Shown one piece after another: positions 40,077-48,740 of a stretch of 48,761 nucleotides of DNA. The translations under genes and the position numbers were made by a program. Under the pieces are notes generated by a model. The model did not search any database. It saw only the letters and a list, made by a program, of their open reading frames with translations, and was not told the DNA's origin. The stretch is from Armatimonadetes bacterium UBA1398 (lineage in GTDB: Bacteria; Armatimonadota; Zipacnadia; UBA1398). Location: positions 1 to 48,761 of the forward strand of contig DBQI01000052.1 of NCBI GenBank assembly GCA_002305165.1, read 5' to 3'. Each line of letters opens with the position of its first letter. Within the stretch, counting starts at the first letter, position 1.

Positions 40077-41783
40077 ATGCTCGGTTGTATTGTCTCTCTC
40101 AGCGCCACGCTCCTGCTAGGCGCGGCCCAGGGGCCGCCGCCCATCGGCGACCTGCGCGGCGTCTGGACCCACGCCTCTTCGACACACAACCCCGCGGAGT
40201 GTGACGCGGTGATCGCGCGAGCGAAGAACGCGGGGCTGAACTCCCTCCACTGGCTGGGGTTCTACTGGGGCGGGAAGTGCTTCTTCCGCAACCCCTACAC
40301 CTCCATGCCGGATACGGTCCAAGCGGGCTTCGATCCCTTGGACTACCTCATTCGCGAGGGGCATCGCAACGGCCTGGAGGTGCACCTGCGATTCGTGAAC
40401 GGGGAGAACGGCTCCCGGGAGCCGGGGCCCTTCTTTGCCGCTCACCGCGACTGGGCCTTCGTGGACTCCACGGGCAAGAGCCACCTCTGGTACGACTTCG
40501 CCAACCCCGAGGTGCGGAAGTTCCAGGCCGACCTCATGGTCGGCGCGGTCCGCGAGTACCCCGGGCTGGATGGCATCCAGTTCGACTTCATCCGCTACGA
40601 GGAGCTCGGCGGCAGCTTCAGCAAGGCCGCCATCGACGGCTTCGCGGCCCAGATGGGCATCCAATGGGAGCCGGGCCCGCCGACCTCCCTGCCCGCCATC
40701 TCGGTCATCCGCGCCAACCCGGTGGGCGTTCCCACGACCGCCAGGACCCACGCCTGCTTCGGCAACGGCGTTCCGGCCATCGCCACGAACACGGTGGGGG
40801 CGGGCGGCGTCCTTCTCCTGAACTGGCACGCCGAGCAGGGGCCCTTCCCTCTCGTGGCGGAGATCGTCCGGCGCGCCATCGCCTTCCAGGGCGCCGGCAA
40901 CGCGCCCATCCCTATGCTCAAGCTCGACGAGTCCGCCGAGTGGCACGCGAAGTACGCCGAGATGGCCGTCTCCACCCTCCGCCGGGCGGGAGCCGAGTCG
41001 CGCTGGGTCGGGCCCGACGCCCTCTCCGCCTCCGCCGAGCAGATGCCCCTGCTCATCGTCCCCAACTGCTACCGCATGTCCTCGGCGAACCTGCAGAAGC
41101 TCCTGAACTACGCGACGCGCGGCGGCGACATCCTCATGCTCGATGGGCCCATCTACTCCATCAACGACCCGCTATGCCAACAGCTCGTCGGCTTCACCGC
41201 CGACGCGGGCTATCTCGCCGGGGTGCAGGCTATCGTGCCCATGAGCGACTTCCCGCTGCTGCCCGTGAGCGCCTCGGCACAGTCGATCGACCCCGCTCGC
41301 TACGGCGAGCTCGCCGCGAAGTGGACCGAGTACCAAGCGGGCTGCATCACCGCTCTGGTCGAGGAGGTCCACCGCCGGGCCCACGAGATTAGGCCCGACA
41401 TCGTCGTCTCCTCCTGCGTCTTCCACCGCAGGGACTCCTCAGAGGCGCGGATGCAGTACTGGCACGACTGGGTGCGGGACGGGATCATCGACCAGGTGCT
41501 CCCCATGTGCTACACCTTCGATAACCAGGTCCTGCGGACGTCCATGAAGGAGTGGATGGAGCTGGACCCCTCGCGCCGCCACGTGGTCCCCGGGCTCGCC
41601 ATCTACGACATCAATGAGAACGGACGGCCCCCGACACCCTCCCAGGTCGTCGAGCAGATCCGCATCTGCCGCGAGGAGGGCGGGTTCACGGGGGCCGTGT
41701 TCTTCCACTTGCCATCGATCACGCCGGAGCTGTCGCGCGCCCTACGCGCGGGCCCCTACAAGAACCTGGCGCCGAGGCGCTGA
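40077..41783 (+). CDS. Secreted GHL10-type protein with inserted Rossmann-like segment
   Basis: The ATG at 40077 follows AAGGAGGGG and starts a signal peptide (MLGCIVSLSATLLLGAAQG); an upstream in-frame ATG lacks both. The 568-residue protein opens as a GHL10 (glycosyl-hydrolase-like 10) barrel: DLRGVWTHASSTHNPAECDA, LNSLHWLGFYW, GLEVHLRFVNGENGS and LDGIQFDFIRYEEL. It then has a ~200-residue insertion with Rossmann-like strands (MPLLIVPNCYRMSSANLQKL, then GGDILMLDGP) like a glutamine-amidotransferase fold. The barrel resumes with VLPMCYTFDNQVLRTSMKEW and GGFTGAVFFHLPSI. It is probably an extracytoplasmic glycan-active enzyme. It is divergent from a membrane-anchored barrel protein. Confidence 0.82.
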   Translation: MLGCIVSLSATLLLGAAQGPPPIGDLRGVWTHASSTHNPAECDAVIARAKNAGLNSLHWLGFYWGGKCFFRNPYTSMPDTVQAGFDPLDYLIREGHRNGLEVHLRFVNGENGSREPGPFFAAHRDWAFVDSTGKSHLWYDFANPEVRKFQADLMVGAVREYPGLDGIQFDFIRYEELGGSFSKAAIDGFAAQMGIQWEPGPPTSLPAISVIRANPVGVPTTARTHACFGNGVPAIATNTVGAGGVLLLNWHAEQGPFPLVAEIVRRAIAFQGAGNAPIPMLKLDESAEWHAKYAEMAVSTLRRAGAESRWVGPDALSASAEQMPLLIVPNCYRMSSANLQKLLNYATRGGDILMLDGPIYSINDPLCQQLVGFTADAGYLAGVQAIVPMSDFPLLPVSASAQSIDPARYGELAAKWTEYQAGCITALVEEVHRRAHEIRPDIVVSSCVFHRRDSSEARMQYWHDWVRDGIIDQVLPMCYTFDNQVLRTSMKEWMELDPSRRHVVPGLAIYDINENGRPPTPSQVVEQIRICREEGGFTGAVFFHLPSITPELSRALRAGPYKNLAPRR

Positions 41784-41798
41784 GGGGGTCCCGAGCCC

Positions 41799-44237
41799 TC
41801 AGCGCGCGACCGCGAAGGGTGAGACATTGCCGGCGCGATCCGTCTGGCGCGCCAGCCACGTCATCCCTTCCACGGACACGGGCAACGCGCTGACGGGGAT
41901 GTCGAAGGTCCGCTCGATGCCGGGCCCCGACCACTCGAAGTAGGCGGCGCCCCAGCCGAACTCCTCGTAGTAGTCGATGCGGATGGGGTGCTGCCCCGCG
42001 GCGAGGCGTCCCGTCCACGTCTTCTCCACGTCTCCGTGATGACCCCAGTTGTCGATGACCATCGCGCCGTCCAGGTAGAGCCGGGAGCCATCGTCCGAGG
42101 TCAGGTAGAAGGTGTACTCGCCATCGGCGGGCACGTCGAGGGCGCCCGTCCAGCGTACACAGAAGCCGTCGAGGGGCAGGCGGTCATCGGCCCCTCCGCC
42201 CTCATAGTTGAAGTTGATCTCCCGATCGACCCGGGCGAAGGTGGCGGGACCGAAGTCGATCCCCACGGCGTAGGCGCCGAGGAAGCCCTCGAGGGACGCC
42301 GGAAGCTCCACGCTGCCTCGGCCCTCGCCATCCAGCACCGCGGAGGTGACCACCTGGAGCGGATGGGTTCCATCGCCCAGGAACACCTCCACCTCCGCGT
42401 TCGGCTCGCCCGTTACGCTCAGCACGCCGCCGTCGAGACTGAGGGCGGGCGCCTCGGCGGCCACATCCCACACGAGCACCGCCGGGTCCGATTCCTGATC
42501 GCCCACCCGGGCGATCAGGAGGTTCCCGCCATCGGCCTCGCCCGCTCCGCGCGCGGGGAGATCGGTGAGCAACACCGGGCCCGGGCCGATGCGCTTCCCC
42601 GCGACGGCGGGCGGAGCGGCATCGGGACCACCCAGGTCCGCCACGGCGACGGCATGCACCGAGACCACATCCGCGGGCCCGACGCCGCGGACGAGGGCCG
42701 TGGGCACGGCGTCGCTGGTGACCTCGGCCGTCCCGCGCAGGGAGGGCCGCGCGGGGGCGTCGGACGGCTTCGCGAGGCTCGTCGCGAACATCTCCCAGTT
42801 CGGCGTGAACAGGGCCCGCCGGTCGGCGCCCCGGGAGACCTGGACATTCAGGCCGAGGCCACCGTCGCCCCAGAGCTGCAGGCCGTCGGTCACATCGGCG
42901 GGGCTGCGCTGGCCACCCCAGTTGATCTCATGGCTGGCGCCCTGCCCGATGACGGCGGGGATCTTGATCTCCAGGCCGTCGCCGCCGAAGGCGCACTCCG
43001 CGCCGGGCACGTCGCCCGAGAGGCCCAGGCCGCCGAAGGTGACCCGCTCTCCGTCGGCGCGGATGATGTAGGTATCGCCGCCCTCCCAGTAGCCGTTCTC
43101 GGGGCTCGAATCGATCTCGAGATAGAGGCTCAGCGGCTCATCCGCGCGCACCAGGAGGAACAGCGCCCCCTCGTTCCACGCGGCATCGATCCGCGTCGAC
43201 GCGAGCCCGTCGTCGTTCGCCACCACGGTCGAGAGGAACAGCGGCCCGTAGGCGCCGTCCGCCACGCCATCCACGGTGAGGTCCTCGACCGTGTATGAGA
43301 CGGCCGGGGCGAGGGCGACGGTAGGATGCGCGTCCGCGCCGTCAGGGATCCCGTCGCCATCGGTGTCGGGGTTCGTCGGGTCGGCGCCGAGGAAGATGTC
43401 AGCGCAGAACTCGTCGAGATCGTTCAGGCCATCGCCATCGGTGTCGGGGTTCGTCGGATCGGAGCCGAGGCGCCGCTCATCGACGGGCAGCCGGTCATCG
43501 GCGTCGGCGAGGCCGTCGCCGTCGGTATCCGTGACGGTGAAGCTCTCATCCCGAGCGCCCCGAACCTTGAGCACCTTCGGGGCCACGTCGCGAAGCGTCG
43601 CCGCCTCCCAGGACCAGTGCTGGGCGCCCTGGACGCGCCACGGGAAGTCCGGGCGCTCCATGCAGTCGGCGTAGGGGTGGCCGTGAAGCACCTCGGGGTA
43701 CTCGCCGGCAATGACGAGGTCGAAGGCGTGCTGGAACTCATGGACAAAGGTCCACGCCACGCCGTACCAGACCCCCGGCTCATCCTCGGGGTACCAGGTC
43801 AGGCCGCCCCGAACGTCGGGCATCCCGAAGGCGGCGCCGGCGCCCTCGAAGATGTCGAATCCGCCCCAGTTGCCAGCCAGCGGCGTGCCCGTGGTGAAGA
43901 CGCCGTCATAGTCGCCGGGACCGACGCCACGGCTAGCGAGGTCCGCCTCGAGGAACTCATAGGTGGGCCCCTCGGAGTCCGGCGCGGGCTCATCGATAAG
44001 GAGGTACTCGATCTCCAGGTTGAGGCGCCCGAAGGTGTTTCGGAAGTAGAAGACGCGACCGCGCTCTATGCCGGCCTGGATGCCCGCTACGTCCTCATCG
44101 GTGAGCCACTGCTCGGCATCGGCGGGATCACCGCGGTAGATCGGCACGAGGACCTTGAGGGTCTTGATCTCCAGGTCCGCCGCTTGGGCGGACACGGCGA
44201 GCGCGGCGAGGGCCGCGACGATGGTAACTAGGCGCAT
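41799..44237 (-). CDS. Secreted multidomain HExxH / TSP3 / PA14 protein
   Basis: The ATG at 44237 has AGGGAG upstream and begins a signal peptide (MRLVTIVAALAALAVSAQA). The 812-residue protein has an N-terminal metalloprotease-like part with the zinc motif H166-E-F-Q-H170 (TFVHEFQHAFD). Calcium-binding thrombospondin type-3 repeats span ~236-306 (DTDGDGLADADD, DTDGDGLNDLDE, DTDGDGIPDGAD). Next is a CBM9-like beta-sandwich (~310-490), Ig-like beta modules, and near the C-terminus a PA14 domain (YTFYLTSDDGSRLYLDG, then IRIDYYEEFGWGAAYFEW). It is a large exported protein, perhaps a glycan-attached protease. Whether the HExxH site is active is unknown. Its stop is 15 bp from the converging GHL10-type gene. 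Confidence 0.85.
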   Translation of the reverse strand: MRLVTIVAALAALAVSAQAADLEIKTLKVLVPIYRGDPADAEQWLTDEDVAGIQAGIERGRVFYFRNTFGRLNLEIEYLLIDEPAPDSEGPTYEFLEADLASRGVGPGDYDGVFTTGTPLAGNWGGFDIFEGAGAAFGMPDVRGGLTWYPEDEPGVWYGVAWTFVHEFQHAFDLVIAGEYPEVLHGHPYADCMERPDFPWRVQGAQHWSWEAATLRDVAPKVLKVRGARDESFTVTDTDGDGLADADDRLPVDERRLGSDPTNPDTDGDGLNDLDEFCADIFLGADPTNPDTDGDGIPDGADAHPTVALAPAVSYTVEDLTVDGVADGAYGPLFLSTVVANDDGLASTRIDAAWNEGALFLLVRADEPLSLYLEIDSSPENGYWEGGDTYIIRADGERVTFGGLGLSGDVPGAECAFGGDGLEIKIPAVIGQGASHEINWGGQRSPADVTDGLQLWGDGGLGLNVQVSRGADRRALFTPNWEMFATSLAKPSDAPARPSLRGTAEVTSDAVPTALVRGVGPADVVSVHAVAVADLGGPDAAPPAVAGKRIGPGPVLLTDLPARGAGEADGGNLLIARVGDQESDPAVLVWDVAAEAPALSLDGGVLSVTGEPNAEVEVFLGDGTHPLQVVTSAVLDGEGRGSVELPASLEGFLGAYAVGIDFGPATFARVDREINFNYEGGGADDRLPLDGFCVRWTGALDVPADGEYTFYLTSDDGSRLYLDGAMVIDNWGHHGDVEKTWTGRLAAGQHPIRIDYYEEFGWGAAYFEWSGPGIERTFDIPVSALPVSVEGMTWLARQTDRAGNVSPFAVAR
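43354..43470 (-). repeat. 39-bp direct repeats encoding TSP3 calcium repeats
   Basis: Two 39-bp copies (43354-43392 and 43432-43470) differ at only two positions and are 78 bp apart, exactly 26 codons. They encode successive thrombospondin type-3 calcium-binding repeats. Near-identity at the DNA level indicates recent duplication or gene conversion within the gene. Confidence 0.7.
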
Positions 44238-44288
44238 GGAAAGGCTCCCTACTGTGGGTGGTGACATGGGCCAGTGCTCGTGGGTTCA

Positions 44289-44326
44289 GTGTAACACCCG
44301 TACGGCTTCGGGTGAGCGCGTTACAC
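44289..44326 (-). terminator. Bulged hairpin at the alcohol dehydrogenase stop
   Basis: GTGTAAC and GTTACAC (44289-44295, 44320-44326) with inner arms ACCCG and CGGGT form a bulged 12-bp stem. The hairpin overlaps the stop codon of the alcohol dehydrogenase gene. It may end that transcript before the HExxH gene, but this is uncertain. Confidence 0.4.
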
Positions 44327-45352
44327 CGTCACGACGACCTTCACCCGATCCTCGCGCTCCATGGCGGCTACGGCGTCGTGGATCGCCTCGAGCGGGAAGC
44401 GGTGGGTGATGATCTTCGAGGTGTCCACCAGACCCGTCTCCTGGAGCTTCAGCGACTTCCGCATCACCGTCGGCGTCACCGAGAAGCTGGCGTCCATGCG
44501 GATCTCCATGAAGTGGATGTCTCGCGGGCTCACAGGCACCGTGCCGGGGATGATGACGCCGAAGATGTTCACCCGAGTGCCGCGCCGGCAGAGGTCGAAG
44601 GTCAGCTCGGCCGCCGCGAGCGCGCCCGCCGCCTCGAAGACCAGATCCGGTCCCTCGGGCAGGATCTCATAGATCCGCTGCTTCACATCCTCGTGCGCGC
44701 CGTTGATGGTGTGGGTGGCGCCGCACTCCCTCGCCATCGCGAGGCGGCCCTCCACCAGGTCCATGGCGATGAGGGTTCCCGCCCCCGCCGCCGAGGCGAC
44801 CTGGGTGAGCAGCAGCCCCATGGAGCCGACGCCCAGGATCACCACATCCTCGCCCACGGTCATCTGGCTGTAGGCGATCATGCCCTTATAAGAGCCGGCC
44901 AGGGGCTCGGTGAGCGCCGCCGCCTCGAACGAGAGGGACGGCGGCTTGAGGAAGAGTGAGGTTGCCGGCGCCTTGCAGCGCTCGGCGAAGGCGCCGTTGT
45001 AGAACCGCGGCTGTCCGTCGCCGCCGATGACGTAGCCGTCCACGCAATAGTGCTGCATCCCCGCCTGGCAGTGGCGGCAGCGGCCGCAGGTTCCCACGGG
45101 GCTGACGACGACCTCGTCGCCCACTTCCCAGCCCGTCACCCTAGGGCCAACCTCGGTGATGACCCCCGCGAACTCGTGCCCCATGACGCTGCCGGGGTCC
45201 CAGTTCATCCTGCCTCCCGTGATCGCCAGGTAGTCGGTCTGGCAGATCCCGCACGCCTTGGGCGCGACGACGACCTCGCCATCGCCCGGGATGGGATCGG
45301 CGATCTCCTCGAGCCGTAGGTCGTTGGGCGCATGCAGCACAGCAGCCTTCAT
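44321..45352 (-). CDS. Zinc-dependent alcohol dehydrogenase (MDR family)
   Basis: The 343-residue protein is a medium-chain dehydrogenase/reductase. Catalytic zinc ligands are C37 (ACGICQTDYLA) and H59-E60 (GHEFAGVI), with a further catalytic-domain ligand likely in LTEPLAGSYK. Structural zinc ligands are C89, C92, C95 and C103 (TCGRCRHCQAGMQHYC). NAD(P) binds at VVILGVGSMGLLLTQV. Close relatives oxidise sorbitol, threonine, galactitol and similar polyols; the substrate here cannot be told. The ATG has AGAGGGG upstream. It is cytoplasmic and fits the sugar-oxidation theme of the window. It is divergent from murJ across 129 bp that contain an imperfect direct repeat. Confidence 0.95.
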   Translation of the reverse strand: MKAAVLHAPNDLRLEEIADPIPGDGEVVVAPKACGICQTDYLAITGGRMNWDPGSVMGHEFAGVITEVGPRVTGWEVGDEVVVSPVGTCGRCRHCQAGMQHYCVDGYVIGGDGQPRFYNGAFAERCKAPATSLFLKPPSLSFEAAALTEPLAGSYKGMIAYSQMTVGEDVVILGVGSMGLLLTQVASAAGAGTLIAMDLVEGRLAMARECGATHTINGAHEDVKQRIYEILPEGPDLVFEAAGALAAAELTFDLCRRGTRVNIFGVIIPGTVPVSPRDIHFMEIRMDASFSVTPTVMRKSLKLQETGLVDTSKIITHRFPLEAIHDAVAAMEREDRVKVVVTV

Positions 45353-45374
45353 CGGTCATCCCCTCTTCCTGTGT

Positions 45375-45461
45375 ACAGTCGCGGTAGGCTTCGCGCCACG
45401 AGGGCTCGGCTCCTGGCCTCGCGGTGCGTATACTGTCGCTGACCCTGCGCCCCACGAGGGC
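45375..45461. promoter_or_regulatory. Imperfect direct repeat and TATACT box in a divergent spacer
   Basis: Two similar blocks of about 31 bp repeat with a 56-57 bp period: ACAGTCGC/ACTGTCGC (45375, 45432) and CCACGAGGGC (45396-45405, 45452-45461). TATACT at 45429-45434 could be the -10 of the rightward murJ promoter, but no good -35 is seen. The duplicated block may carry promoter or operator copies for the two divergent genes. Confidence 0.35.
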
Positions 45462-45481
45462 CCGCGAAAGGTAAGCGCCCC

Positions 45482-47077
45482 TTGCCCAGCAGGACATCCG
45501 AAGAGACCGAAGGCTCGGCGGCGCCGCCCCGGAACCTCGCTCGGGAGCTGCTGCTCGGGTCCGGGATCTACACGGTGGGGATCCTCGTCGGCCGGCTCCT
45601 CGGCGCCTACCGCGACATCCTCGTGCAGAAGCGTTTCGGACCGGCCATCGAGCAAGACGCCTTCCTTCTCGCCGAGAGCATCCCGCGCCAAGCCTCGGCC
45701 CAACTGACGGACCTGGAGCGGTCCGCCACGGTGCCGGTGCTGGGATCCCTGCTCGCGAAGGGAGAGGCGGACCGAGCCTGGCGCATCCAGGCGTGGGCCA
45801 TCGCCTTCGTCGGCCTGGGGCTCATCCTCGCGGGCGGGGCGGTGGCCTTGTTTCCGCGGCCCTTCGCGGAGCTGCTCGCGCCCCACTCCTACGGCGAGCC
45901 CGAGACTGCCCTGGTCGCCGAGCTTCTGGGCACGCTGGTGCTCACGCTGATCATCGAGGGCATAGCGGGGCTGGCCACGGCGGGGTGGCTCGCGCGGGGC
46001 AAGTACGCCCTGCCGGGCCTCGCCCACATCATCCCCAACGCCGTGGTCGTCGCCTTCCTCATCTACGGCGGCTCCACGATCACGATCCAGCAGTACGCCC
46101 GAGGCGAGGTCGCGGGCGGGGCGGGCTTCGCCCTCGCCGTGCTCGTCCCGTTCGCGTTCGCCATCAGGCTCACCCGCCGGCTCGGCTGGCCGCCGCCGTG
46201 GGAAGACCTGGGCCATGTCCTGAAGTTCGCCGCGCCCCTGGCGATCCCGGCCATCCTGGGCCCGGTGGCGGTGTCGATCCAGCGGGCCTACACCGGCTCC
46301 CTGGAGGAGGGCGTCCTCTCCTGCTACCGGGTCGCCCAGGTGACCGTGCAGGGCCCCCTGGGCACCATCGTCGCCGCCATGTCCACCGTGCTGCTTCCGG
46401 TCCTCGCGCATCAGGCGACGCGCGGCCGGCGGGAGTACCGGGCGCGGGTGCAGGAGGTTCTCCGGCTGGTGCTGCTCATCGCCACGCCGGCCGTGGCGCT
46501 CACGGCGCTCCACGCGCCCGCCCTCGTCCGGGTCCTGTTCGAGCGCGGCGCTTTCGACCACTCCGACACGCTCCTCACGAGCGCCATCGTGCGGGTGCTC
46601 GCTTGGCAGATGCTTCTCGCCGCGGCCTCGGGCCTCTACGCCCAGGCCTATCTGGCGATCCAGGACAGCCTCATGGTGAGTCTGGTCCGGGTCCTCGGCA
46701 CCCTCGCGAGCACCGTCGCGTACGTGTCCCTCTTCCGCTGGCTCGGGCTGAACGCCATCATGGGGGGCGAGATCCTCGCCCCTGCCCTCTCCCTGGCGCT
46801 CTTCGTGGCGTGGGCGCCGCGACGGCTCGCCGGCGACCGTCCCGGCTCCCTCCTGGGGTTCCTCCTCGCCCTGGCCGGCGCGAACGGGGCCATGACCCTC
46901 GCCACCCTCGCCCTGCCGCGCGTCTGGCCCGCGCCGGAGCCGCCCGCGTCCCTGGCAGCCAACGGCGCTTGGCTCGCGGCGCAGATCCTCGTCGGCCTCG
47001 CGGTCTACGCCCTCTGCGCGCGGCTGATGATGCCGTCGGAGTGGCGGGCCATGAGCGAGCGCATCCGCCGGCGGTAG
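45482..47077 (+). CDS. murJ: MurJ/MviN-like lipid II flippase
   Basis: The 531-residue integral membrane protein has about fourteen transmembrane segments and the family's conserved N-terminus (ELLLGSGIYTVGILVGRLLG, then AYRDILVQKRFGPAIEQDAF). Later blocks include LKFAAPLAIPAILGPVAVSI and VLFERGAFDHSDTLLT, a motif typical of MurJ/MviN. It flips lipid II or other polyprenyl-linked wall precursors across the inner membrane. The TTG at 45482 is the start at the head of the frame; the AAAGG-type site upstream is modest. Some members of this family export other lipid-linked glycans rather than lipid II, so the exact cargo is not certain. It is followed by a secreted TPR protein gene after 157 bp. 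Confidence 0.9.
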   Translation: MPSRTSEETEGSAAPPRNLARELLLGSGIYTVGILVGRLLGAYRDILVQKRFGPAIEQDAFLLAESIPRQASAQLTDLERSATVPVLGSLLAKGEADRAWRIQAWAIAFVGLGLILAGGAVALFPRPFAELLAPHSYGEPETALVAELLGTLVLTLIIEGIAGLATAGWLARGKYALPGLAHIIPNAVVVAFLIYGGSTITIQQYARGEVAGGAGFALAVLVPFAFAIRLTRRLGWPPPWEDLGHVLKFAAPLAIPAILGPVAVSIQRAYTGSLEEGVLSCYRVAQVTVQGPLGTIVAAMSTVLLPVLAHQATRGRREYRARVQEVLRLVLLIATPAVALTALHAPALVRVLFERGAFDHSDTLLTSAIVRVLAWQMLLAAASGLYAQAYLAIQDSLMVSLVRVLGTLASTVAYVSLFRWLGLNAIMGGEILAPALSLALFVAWAPRRLAGDRPGSLLGFLLALAGANGAMTLATLALPRVWPAPEPPASLAANGAWLAAQILVGLAVYALCARLMMPSEWRAMSERIRRR

Positions 47078-47234
47078 GGCGGACTTGATCCCCAAGGCCC
47101 CGAGCCGCATGATAGGAGCGCCGGTGACGCGATCCGCACGCCTCCGGCGGGTCGCCCGCCGCGGAACATGTCGGTCTCCGAGCCGTCCAACGGGTGTGCG
47201 ACGACCCCAACCCGAGCTACGAATGAGGTATCCG

Positions 47235-48710
47235 ATGCATCGACTCCACCTCCGCCCCACCTTGATGTGGGCCCTGCTTTTCGCCGCCTGGCCGGCTGTC
47301 GCCCAGGATGCCCCCGATCCGCTCCTCGACCACTGGCTCGCCGGGAGCGGCCTCTTCCCCATCGAGGTGTCCATCAACGCCGATGAGATGACCCCGACCG
47401 TCGAGGTTCGGGAGGAGGACCTGACGCCTGAGCAAGCGCTCGAGAAGGTCAACGGGGAGCTAGCACAGGCCGAGGAGCGCGGCCTCCTGCTGGTCCGCCG
47501 GGCCCAGGCCCAGCTTATGCTCGGCAGCACCGAGCAGGCGGCCCTCGATCTCCTCGAAGCTCAGAACGCGCTGCGGGAGGACCTCGCCAAGCACCCCGGC
47601 GACCCGCGGCTTCTCCTCGCCCTCGCCTCTGTCTGCGCCCAGGTCCGCGATGAGGACGAGGCCCGGCAGTTGCTCCGCGCCGGCCTCGACGCCGACCCCA
47701 CAGAGGCGGCCTACTTGGCCCACCTCATGCCCCTACTGGAGAGCTATGACGTCGCTCTCGTGGACCGCAGCCTGACCGCGGTGCGCGCCAAGCTGGCGGC
47801 CGATCCCGGAGACTCGAAGGCCCTGAGCGACCTCTTCATGCTCTCCATGCTGCGCCTCGCCGACAGCGACTTCCACGCGGAGATGCTCGCCCTGGCCGGC
47901 GAGGGCGACTACGCGGCGATCGCCGAGCGCCTGGACCTCATCGCGCCCTTCCAGGCTCACATGCAGGCCCATCCCGAGAGCCCCGTGGCGCGATGGTGGC
48001 TGGGCAAGGCTTACGTGGTCATGGCCCAGACGGGGACCCGCTCCCTCATGGCGACGGCCAAGCGCGGCTCGGCGCAGGGCCCCGCCGCCCAGTTCGTGGC
48101 GCCGGCCGGCGAGCTGCTGGCCGACGCCCCCGGCGACTCCCGCGCTCACCTCGCCACCTACAACGCCCTGATCGTCTATCACGCCCTGCGCGGTGAGGGC
48201 GCGGAGGTCATCCGCGTCGTCGAGGCGGCGCGTCAGGCCTTCCCGCAGAACGAGTCCCTGCCATTCCTCCACGCCGAGCTCGTGGCCGAGGTCCAGGGCG
48301 ACGGCGCGCGGGGCCAGGCGATCGCCAATGAGGCCATCGAAGAGGTCCGCACCTTCTCCGGCCTGGCCTCCCTCGCGTGGGTCTCGGCCCTGGCCGGCGA
48401 CCACGACCGGGCCCGGCAGCTCGCGGGGGCGCTCCTCTCCGAGCCCGAGGCCATACCGGCGACGGTGGCTCGGCGCGCCATGCTCACCATCGCCTATCTC
48501 CAGGCGGCGGCGGGAGACTACGCGGGCGCCGAGGAGATCGTGGACGGGGTGATCGAGCACGCGCCGGGGCTCGATCCCGCCGTAGACAAGGCGATCCTGC
48601 TCATGCTCCTGGGGGACTCCGACGCGGCCGAGGAGATCCTCATCGACATCGCGACGGCGAACCCCGCCGAGGTCGCCTCTCGCGCCCTGCTCGCGGCGAT
48701 GCACAGCTAG
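47235..48710 (+). CDS. Secreted TPR-rich protein
   Basis: The ATG at 47235 is preferred: an AGGT-type site lies 5 nt upstream, and it begins a signal peptide (MHRLHLRPTLMWALLFAAWP, cut near AVAQ). An in-frame ATG 12 nt earlier would also work. The 491-residue protein is a chain of TPR-like helix pairs (for example LLVRRAQAQLMLGSTEQAAL, VCAQVRDEDEARQLLRAGLD, PVARWWLGKAYVVMAQTG), like periplasmic TPR scaffolds. No enzymatic motif is seen. It lies downstream of murJ in the same direction. A role in envelope assembly is possible from position only. The 47078-47234 spacer holds nothing else I can support. Confidence 0.78.
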   Translation: MHRLHLRPTLMWALLFAAWPAVAQDAPDPLLDHWLAGSGLFPIEVSINADEMTPTVEVREEDLTPEQALEKVNGELAQAEERGLLLVRRAQAQLMLGSTEQAALDLLEAQNALREDLAKHPGDPRLLLALASVCAQVRDEDEARQLLRAGLDADPTEAAYLAHLMPLLESYDVALVDRSLTAVRAKLAADPGDSKALSDLFMLSMLRLADSDFHAEMLALAGEGDYAAIAERLDLIAPFQAHMQAHPESPVARWWLGKAYVVMAQTGTRSLMATAKRGSAQGPAAQFVAPAGELLADAPGDSRAHLATYNALIVYHALRGEGAEVIRVVEAARQAFPQNESLPFLHAELVAEVQGDGARGQAIANEAIEEVRTFSGLASLAWVSALAGDHDRARQLAGALLSEPEAIPATVARRAMLTIAYLQAAAGDYAGAEEIVDGVIEHAPGLDPAVDKAILLMLLGDSDAAEEILIDIATANPAEVASRALLAAMHS

Positions 48711-48740
48711 AGCGGTTCTCGGAAGTCTATTCTAGTGATT

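Noticed and set aside
45356..47530. Minus-strand open frame of 724 residues opposite murJ
   Set aside because: It is composed of Arg, Gly, Asp and Gln-rich shadow sequence; the plus-strand frame has clear MurJ motifs.
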